Origin: Cladosporium sp. IMV 00045
Taxonomy: Eukaryota; Ascomycota; Dothideomycetes; Cladosporiales; Cladosporiaceae
DNA length: 64,000 nt
Reading direction: 5' to 3'
Assembly (NCBI GenBank): GCA_001931905.2
Contig: MSJI02000489.1
Span: forward strand, 62,001-126,000
Under the pieces are notes generated by a model, which made no database searches, was not told where the DNA came from, and was given only the letters and a program-made list of their open reading frames with translations. How positions within the stretch are numbered: position 1 is the first letter of the stretch; each line of letters starts with the position of its first letter. The translations under genes were made by a program, and so were the position numbers. Shown here piece after piece: positions 56,590 through 64,000 of this stretch.

Positions 56590-58250
56590 TCAAACCTTCT
56601 CCCCTTCGCCCGCGGCCTCGACGCTCTTCTTGCCCATGACTTCCTCTCGGGTCTCATCGGAGAGTTTAAGATCCTCTTCGACAGGAACTGTGTCCTTGAT
56701 CGTCATCAGCATGACTGGCAGAGCAATGAGCAAGCTGCCAGCCAACAGAGCCCACGACGAGGCAAACATGTTGATGTACGGGACCTGAAGGCCATCCAAA
56801 CGCCAAATGATGGCTGCACCCGCGGACTGAATGCCCTTGTAGAAACCAGAGTAGTTGGCTAGCTTGCGGCTGTTGTTGGTCATGGCGCCCATGAACCAGT
56901 ATACAGAGCATTGCCACGCGGCATCGTAGAAGCCCTGATGAGTGTGTCAGTTCGAAGCACAATTTGAATTCATGACAAAAGAGGGCAACTTACGTAGAAG
57001 ATGTACAAGAACATCGGGCCAATGTACCCGGACGACGTCCAGTCCATCTTGACATAGTCGTCAGAAGGGTCGTCGGGCGTCTCAGAGCCCTGGTTGACCT
57101 CAGCACGAGTGTATCCCTTCTGGAAGTCGTATCCGCCACCCCAGATGACAAAGGTCAGGACAAACAGAGCGACCCAGCAGGACTTGGCTCTGATCGTGCG
57201 CCTGACGCTCTTGATGTCCAGAAGGTAGCCGACCAAGAAGGCGCCCCAGATCTGCGCCAGCCAGTAGAGCACGTTGTTCAGCGCGCGCGTGCGGGTGTTG
57301 AACTGAGCGAGGTTCACACCGTTGAACTGGTATGTGTAGAACCAGTTGGAGGAGAAGAACATGGGGAAGAGGAAGACGACGTACGGCTCGTCCTTGAGCG
57401 TCTCCCACATGCCGAGGAACTCGGACTTCCATGTCGGGTTCTTCATGAGAATGACACGGCTGCCGTCGCTGCGGACGACGTTCTTCGCATCGCAAAGGAA
57501 CCACGCCAGAATGCCGCCAATCGCAGTCAGGACAATGAAGCCAATGTACGTGCCGTCGGACACGGTGCTGTCCGTTGTCGTGTGTATGTTTTGACCCAAA
57601 GGTACCAAACTGCCAATGACACCGCCCATGTTGAAGATCATCCAGAAGACAGAGATATAGCGGCCCTTGCTCTGCTCTGGGGGATAGGCAAGCATGATGG
57701 CTCCCTGAGCGGCCCACAAAATGCCCGCGCAGCAACCGAGCAGGAAGCCGGCGAAGACGATGAAGCCATAGTTCTGGGTGTGGTTGTAGCAGAGGTAGGA
57801 CGCAACATAGATAGTGTAGCCAATGCCACCGAAGGACAGCGCCACCTTGATCCCGAGCCAGTTGGCGATGGAGCCGGCGAAGAAACCGACGACCGAGAAG
57901 GTGGCATACACGGCAGTGTTGGAGTCAGTACTGGCTTTGGCATCGACCTGGCCTGCGCCTCCGAGGCCGTTGACGGCATTGAACATGCCTGTGAAAGAAG
58001 GTGTCAGCGTCTACTACAGTGGATCTCGGGGTAAGCTGTGGGACCTACCTGGGCACAGGAAGCACACGAATGCGACCATGACCAGCTGCACTTGCGGGCT
58101 CGCGTACCAAGGCAGCTTGAGAGGCCCGATCTTGAGTTGCTTGTATTTCCATCCCTTTGGTATATCAACGGTTTGTACTTCGTGAGCCGACTCTTCTGGC
58201 GACTCGGCGTCGTGGTGCGCCGCAGCGGTCTTCTCTGCTGCGTCCGCCAT
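56590..58250 (-). CDS. UNC93-like major facilitator transporter
   Basis: 513 residues in three exons: 58049-58250, 56994-57988, 56590-56934 (introns of 60 and 59 nt). Hydrophobic segments match about 11-12 transmembrane helices. UNC93-like features include CFLCPGMFNAVNGLGGAGQ at helix 1 and the next loop, LGCCAGILWAAQGAIMLAYP, and GFYDAAWQCSVYWFMGAMTN near the end. The N-terminus (about 60 residues) and the C-terminal tail are cytosolic and charged. The substrate is unknown; its place between the GlcNAc kinase candidate and the deaminase makes GlcNAc or a related amino sugar a reasonable guess. It is divergent from dam1. Confidence 0.88.
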
Positions 58251-59737
58251 GCTGCTGTCGTGTGAGGGAAACGTGGATTGGAGACGGTCGTGCTAGACAG
58301 GGACGATGGACTACGGTCGATGCTTTGCCGAGGCAAGGGAATAAGATTGTCTAGCGCTCTATGTGCGCACAAGAACAGAAAGGGTATTGCAAATGTTTAA
58401 CTCGTGCTCGGAAGGGTATGCCAAAGTAATATGTAGTGTGCTCTCTTCACATGTGTGCGGCTGAGGATGATTGCTTGAGAAGGGGGCATGTGTGCGACCT
58501 CATTAACCTTCAGCTCTCCCGTCAGCTATCTCTCAAGGGCTATCATCTCCAAATAGACAAACGGCACCCCTCACACTTCTCACTCACAGGTGACAGGGTC
58601 TAGATACGCATTGTTTGTGGAGGAGCCGTTGCAGCGCCGCTTGGGTTGCTTGCCGGTACCCAGCAATTCCAGCCATTCACAGGCCGGTGGCGGCGTGAGC
58701 ACACGACCAAGCGACCGCCATACATGCATTCCTCAATCCTGGCATCCGCGGCATCCAACCTTGTGGCTTGTGGCAGAAGCTTCTTGCTATTTGCTGTCGC
58801 AATGTTAGGTAAGGATATCAAACATGTGAGTTCGCGTGGTTGCACATGGATTGATACGACGGCGTAGTGCTTGCTGGGCTTGACAGGACCCAATATTGAT
58901 ACGCTGCCACTCGGCTGGGTCTGGCCAGCAGTCAGGCGGCTTTTGGGGTGGCCTGCAGAGCGTTGCAGCGATTGGCGATATCAGCGCCAGCTCACAGAAT
59001 GCGACTTGATGATAGGGGAACAGGATGCCGAATGAGACCAGAGACGGGCAGGGGTGGGCCCTTTGGCTGCAACCTCACGGCCGGCGAGCGAGTCAGCCGA
59101 CATCAAAAGTGTTTGCAGCTAACAAACTAGCGCCCGATCTGACGGCTGCAACGCTATGAACAATAATTGTTCTCTCGCTCCATACTACTACCAAACTACT
59201 ACATGTCATCTGTATCGCTTGCGAGCCCTATGCTGCTTGCTCGCCAAGTCTCCATACCACCAGAGATGGACCGAACTTGTCAGGACGATCTAAGTTCCAT
59301 CGCAGGTGTCATCGTCAACTTTGCTTGTGGAGATACCCTTTCACGCCGTCCCACCTTTGGATGTCAATCTACTACCGTACCCTTCCTACGGAGCTGTCTT
59401 CTCGCTGCTGCTCCCTTTGTAACCGTTGTACCATAGTACTACTGCCAGTTGTAGCCAATGCCCTTTCCTGGGGTCATCCACGTTGCATCGTGGGTGGTTC
59501 CGAAGTGAAGAGCGCAAACGCAAGGCTGGCATTATGCCTCTGACAATGACGTCCTTTGACTCGAGATTTTCTCGTCGGTGAACGGAGGGGATAGGTAGTA
59601 GTGAAGGTAGGTATATTCTTGATGTAGCTGGTTCCTTGAAGCGTTTTCTCTCATTTTCATTACACTCTTCTTCAACCAGCCCAAACTCCAGACAATTCTA
59701 TTGAATCTTATCAACCACTTGGTTTACTATCGGAAGC
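58251..59737. promoter_or_regulatory. Divergent transporter/dam1 promoter region
   Basis: About 1.5 kb between the transporter start and the dam1 start codon. No coding gene supported. Confidence 0.5.
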
Positions 59738-61047
59738 ATGTAAGTGACTCGTTGCGAATAGCTACATCAGGAGATCAGAGTCCAGAAGACACAGGCTGAC
59801 AGCGGTCTAGGAGACTCATCATTCGCGACGACAAGGCGACAGCCGCTCAATACATCTCAGACTACATCATCGGTAGGCGTGCAAATCAGAAATATCACTC
59901 GATTACCAATGCTTACATTAAACAGACCGGATAAAGACATTCGCACCAACACCCGAAAAGCCCTTCGTCCTTGGCCTGCCCACCGGATCATCACCTGAAG
60001 GAATCTACAAGCGCCTTGTCCAACGACACAAGGCAGGCGACATCTCCTTCAAGAATGTCATCACTTTCAACATGGTGAGTTAAGTGTCAAGGACGAAGAC
60101 GACGAAGAGCATCTAGGGCTGATCAAGACTTCAGGACGAATATGTGGGCTTGCCCAGAGATCACCCCGAATCCTACCACTCCTTCATGTACAAGCACTTC
60201 TTTTCACACGTCGACGTTGATCCCGCAAACATCAACATCCTGAATGGCAACGCCACGGATCTCGAAGCGGAGTGCATCGCGTATGAGGAAAAGATCAAGC
60301 AAGCCGGCGGTATCGAGCTGTTCCTTGGTGGAATTGGACCTGATGGACACATTGCATTCAACGGTAAGGACCTGCGATCGGTCACAAGTACTCGTTCGTC
60401 CACTGACGCAAAAACCCACAGAACCCGGCAGCAGTCTCAAATCTCGAACCCGCGTCAAGACCCTTGCCTACGACACATTACAAGCCAATTCGCGCAACTT
60501 CAACAACGACATCTCCGCCGTGCCTCGCATGGCGCTCACAGTCGGCGTGCAAACCGTGCTCGACGCGCGCGAAGTTGTGGTAATTATCACCGGCGCGCAC
60601 AAAGCGCTCGCGCTGCGCAGATGCATCGAAGACGGCGTCAACCACATGTGGACTCTCTCGTCCCTGCAACAGCACGCGCACGCTATGATCGTCGTCGACG
60701 AAGACGCCACGCTCGAGCTGCAGGTCAAGACGGTCAAGTATTTCAAATCCATCGAGCAGGTCGCCACGTCCGAGGGTTTCGGCCAGGCGCTGCCGAGCGA
60801 GGCGTCGACGCGCAAGAAGAGGGATTCCGTCCTGCAGGAGCTGCATAGTCCCAAGAGCACGAGTCCCATCAGCAAGAGATTCCTTGTGCCGCCGGTGCTG
60901 GAGGTTCCAAGAAGTGTCAGCCCGGATCTGGTGCCGGATTCGATGCATGATCGCTTGCCGCCGACTCCGAGGCTGGATGGGTTGGAGGTTAAGGAGTTGC
61001 CTTTGTCGAATATGCACGAGAGGGTTGATTCGCCGACTGCGGCTTGA
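59738..61047 (+). CDS. dam1: Glucosamine-6-phosphate deaminase with start codon split by an intron
   Basis: Converts glucosamine-6-P to fructose-6-P and ammonia, ending GlcNAc catabolism. Five exons: 59738-59739 (AT), 59811-59872, 59926-60074, 60135-60363, 60422-61047; 355 residues. The start codon is AT in exon 1 plus G in exon 2, giving MRLIIRDDK, the family N-terminus. With this model the catalytic residues fall at D72, D141, H143 and E148, exactly the Escherichia coli NagB numbers, which supports the start. Motifs: [35 protein letters not shown]. About 85 extra residues follow the enzyme core and contain several SP/TP sites (for example SPKSTSP, PPTPR); bacterial NagB ends near 266. Confidence 0.93.
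59740..59810 (+). other. Intron interrupting the dam1 start codon
   Basis: 71 nt, GTAAGT to TCTAG. In unspliced RNA the ATG at 59738 is followed at once by TAA, so only spliced mRNA can be translated from this position. Confidence 0.8.
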
Positions 61048-61558
61048 GTGTGCATTGAGAAAAGATACCAGGGTTCGACTTGAGTAAAAGGGTTGGGTGT
61101 TTGCATGGGAGTTGTCTTCTTGTTCACTTACGTAGCAATGCTTTTTGGGATCATGTCGGTCTTTCGTGCCATTCGCGTGGCATCGTTATCTGTAGAGCTT
61201 GGACGTAGATTTGACCGCCTTTAGGGTGGATTCTGTCAAATACATATACCCATATCAGTACGAATAGCTTCATTTGATTTCATGTTTTAGATGTTTTGTA
61301 TTTTCACTATTTTATCTTTTCAGGCTGCAGGACACCAGGAGTTGTCTGTGCTTTCCATCTCGCTTTCATGTGATCGCGTCCTGACAGAACATGACGTACA
61401 CGTCTTCGCGGAGAGATCCCGTCACCAAAACGAAACCATCCCTCCTCTCGCGGGTCAACGACCTCAACCATCACCCACGAATGAAACAATCTCTTTTCCC
61501 TTTTTTCAATATCATGATAACCGCAGCGCATACACGATAGAATCCACCCTGAACGAGA
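61048..61558. other. Intergenic between dam1 and the kinase gene
   Basis: About 0.5 kb, dam1 3' UTR and downstream promoter. Nothing else seen. Confidence 0.55.
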
Positions 61559-63711
61559 ATGCAGGCCGGACTGCGCGCTGGCCAACAATGCTTCCGAATC
61601 GCCAATCAGCCCGCGCGGCCGCAGCTGCTACGACACCTTCAATTCAGCCTTCATAGCGGCCGGAGCTCGCGGACCTTCACGTTCGGACAACATGCGAACC
61701 AATTCTTCAGACGGCCGCCGGGGCCCGTCAAGGGAGGCTCGGCCTTGCTGGCCGCCGCAGCGCTGAGCCCGCTGACTTTTGTGGCGATGACGGAGCAACC
61801 TCACGGGGAGGACGGCAGGACGAGCGAGGAGAAGATGCTGCAGGCTTCGAGAGAGGAGTTGGAGAATTATGTGCCTCCTCCCTTGCGGGGGTCGAAGAAG
61901 TATCGTGTGGGGATTTGGAGGTTCGTGGATACTTGGATTGTCGAGCCCATAGCGACGGGTCTAAGGCTTTTGCACTTGGTGGTCATTTTTGCGCCTGTCA
62001 TTGTTTCGATACCGATGATGTGGTTTGGCAAGCGTTTGCCTGATCGCGATAATGAGCGCTCGGGCACGCTGCTGTGGTACAGGTTCTTGGTGTGGTCTAT
62101 GGAGCGATCAGGCGCCGCTTTCATCAAACTGGGCCAGTGGGCGGCCAGCAGGACGGATATCTTCCCAGATGAGCTGTGCGCCATCATGTCTGCGCTGCAC
62201 TCGAATGCGCCGGCGCACTCGCTCAAGATCACTAAAGCCACCATCGAGCGGGCTTTTGGCAGAAACTTTGAGGATATCTTTGAAGAGTTCCAGGAGAAAC
62301 CACTGGGAGTCGGCGCGATCGCTCAGGTCTACAAGGCTAAGCTCAAGCCTGACTTGATCCCGACGGAGGACATGACGGAACATCCGCCTCCGACTCTGCG
62401 CGAAAGGGCACAGCGAACAGTCGACCCGCTTCTGAAGAGCACGCCGCAAAGGGTGCCTTCAAATTACGTTGCGATCAAGGTGCTCCATCCCAAGATCGAG
62501 CGGGTGGTCAGACGTGATCTTCGAATCATGGGCTTCTTCGCGCAGCTCATCAACGCCATTCCCACCATGGAGTGGTTCTCCTTCCCGGACGAGGTCACCC
62601 AATTTGGTGAGATGATGCGCCTGCAACTAGATCTCCGCATTGAGGCAGCAAACCTCACGCTGTTCCGCAAGAATTTCCGCAACAGGAGCACCGCCTGGTT
62701 TCCCTACCCTTATGATCAATACACCACGCGCAAAGTCTTAGTCGAAGAGTTCGCCACGGGAATCCCACTGGAGCACTTCTTGCAGAACGGAGGCGGCGTC
62801 TTCCAAAAGGAAATTGCGGATGAGGGTCTCGACGCCTTCCTTCACATGCTCCTGATCGACAACTTCATCCACGCCGACCTGCATCCTGGTAACATCATGG
62901 TTCGCTTCTACAAGCCTGCGCAGCTGGAAGTGGGCAAGAGTTTGCCCTCGTTCAAGAAGCGCTCGGAGGCCCTGCCTGAAGACTCCAAGGACGTGACCGA
63001 GGAAGTTCTGGCGCGCCTGAGACCCCACCGTGACGAGAAGGGCGCGTGGACAGAGACGCTGGCTCAAATCGACAGGGAGGGTTACAGGCCGCAGTTGATT
63101 TTCATCGACACGGGACTTGTCACCGAACTGAACTCGACCAATCGCAAGAACTTCCTTGACCTTTTCAAAGCAGTCGCTGAATTCGACGGCTACAAAGCTG
63201 GGCATCTAATGGTAGAGCGATGCCGTCAGCCGGACGCTGTCATTGACAGCGAAGTCTTCGCCTTGCGGATGCAGCATCTGGTGCTCGGTGTGAAGAGCAG
63301 GACTTTTGCGCTTGGAAACATCAAGATCGGCGATATCTTGAATGAAGTGCTCGGTATGGTTCGCACGCATCATGTGAGGCTGGAAGGTGACTTTGTCAAT
63401 GTTGTCTTGAGCATTTTGCTTCTCGAAGGCATTGGTCGATCTTTGGATCCGGACCTTGACTTGTTTTCAGGGTGAGTTTGCTATCTTTGACCCCCCCTTT
63501 GTATCTTGACTGCATGCTAATCTTATAATCTCGCAGAGCCCTCCCCATCCTCCGCCAGCTCGGCGCACAAAGCAGTTCTTCCATCCTGCGCTCCGGCGAT
63601 CTCTCCATGGTCAAAGTCTGGGCTGGCCTGGAAGCCAGGAAGTTCCTGCAGGCCAGCGTCGAGAGCGTTGAGATGTGTGTCAAATACGACCAGCTGTCGC
63701 CTAATATCTAG
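61559..63711 (+). CDS. Mitochondrial UbiB/ADCK-type atypical kinase (ADCK2/Cqd1-like)
   Basis: Member of the UbiB family linked to coenzyme Q and lipid homeostasis in mitochondria. Two exons (61559-63471, 63537-63711), 695 residues. The N-terminus is R/Q-rich without acidic residues, as for a mitochondrial presequence, and a hydrophobic segment lies near 136-155. Family motifs: KLGQ at 190-193 in FIKLGQWAASRTDIFP, the A-rich loop VGAIAQVYKAK, the VAIKVLHPKI lysine, HADLHPGN and FIDTGL. The KLGQW form fits ADCK2/yeast Cqd1 better than Coq8. Removing the 65-nt intron extends DLFSG into ALPILRQLGAQ. Confidence 0.9.
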
Positions 63712-64000
63712 TATTTGCGAACGCTTCTTCATTCACCGAACGTTCAGCGGTCTTTGTATTAGAAACCTCAATTTCATTCACCATCAAAACATGCAAACGT
63801 CCCTTTGCACGCATCATGAAGTGAACGCCTTGCCTCGTGCCGCAGCAATCCTCACCATGTCACATACATCAAAGAACAGGAGCAGTGTATGAAGAAGATA
63901 CCAACACGGTAGGCTACCCACCCACCAAACTCAACACCAACACCCGCGCGCCCACCCCTCCCCTCAAGAGAACAGAAACCCCCAAAAACATGTGCCACCA
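63712..64000. other. Right-edge intergenic
   Basis: Downstream of the UbiB-type kinase gene; no gene seen. Confidence 0.5.

Overview
This window is nuclear DNA from a filamentous ascomycete (Pezizomycotina; a Dothideomycete is my guess, not shown). The signs are short GT-AG introns of 53-88 nt, HET-domain genes, a saturated RIP-mutated repeat, and fungal housekeeping genes. No bacterial, viral or CRISPR features were seen.

Layout. 1-5858 (-): 5' four-fifths of TOR kinase, running off the left edge, with a 1-nt frameshift near 3720. 6842-9979 (-): DEF1. About 11600-21205: segmental copy A (HET gene, intron-bearing tRNA-Ala, GlcNAc-6-P deacetylase dac1, GH3-GNAT sensor ngs1, and the leader of ron1 without its coding region). 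21206-21225: assembly gap. 21226 to about 26640: RIP-degraded repeat with an internal tandem array. 27201-40044: Nudix hydrolase, golgin IMH1, HGH1, a Cid1-like nucleotidyltransferase and TFIIF subunit TFG1. About 40350-50008: segmental copy B, same order as A, running without a break into the Ndt80-like regulator ron1 (50055). 52240: tRNA-Ser. 53448-61047: hexokinase-family GlcNAc kinase candidate, UNC93-like transporter and glucosamine-6-P deaminase dam1. 61559-63711: mitochondrial ADCK/UbiB-type kinase.

The main system is an N-acetylglucosamine sensing and catabolism cluster (about 43.8-61.0 kb). It holds a candidate transporter, candidate kinase, deacetylase (dac1), deaminase (dam1), sensor/acetyltransferase (ngs1) and Ndt80-family activator (ron1), so GlcNAc could be taken to fructose-6-P by linked genes. 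Half of it (HET, tRNA, dac1, ngs1, ron1 leader) is repeated about 28.8 kb upstream. The dac1 and ngs1 proteins are almost identical between copies while DNA differences are mostly synonymous, so both pairs look functional. The two copies have not been destroyed by RIP although a RIP-saturated repeat lies beside copy A.

Gene models were built by hand from splice sites and family conservation. Notable points are a GC-AG intron in both ngs1 copies, an intron that splits the dam1 start codon, and single-base deletions in TOR and in the copy-B HET gene that may be real or assembly errors.
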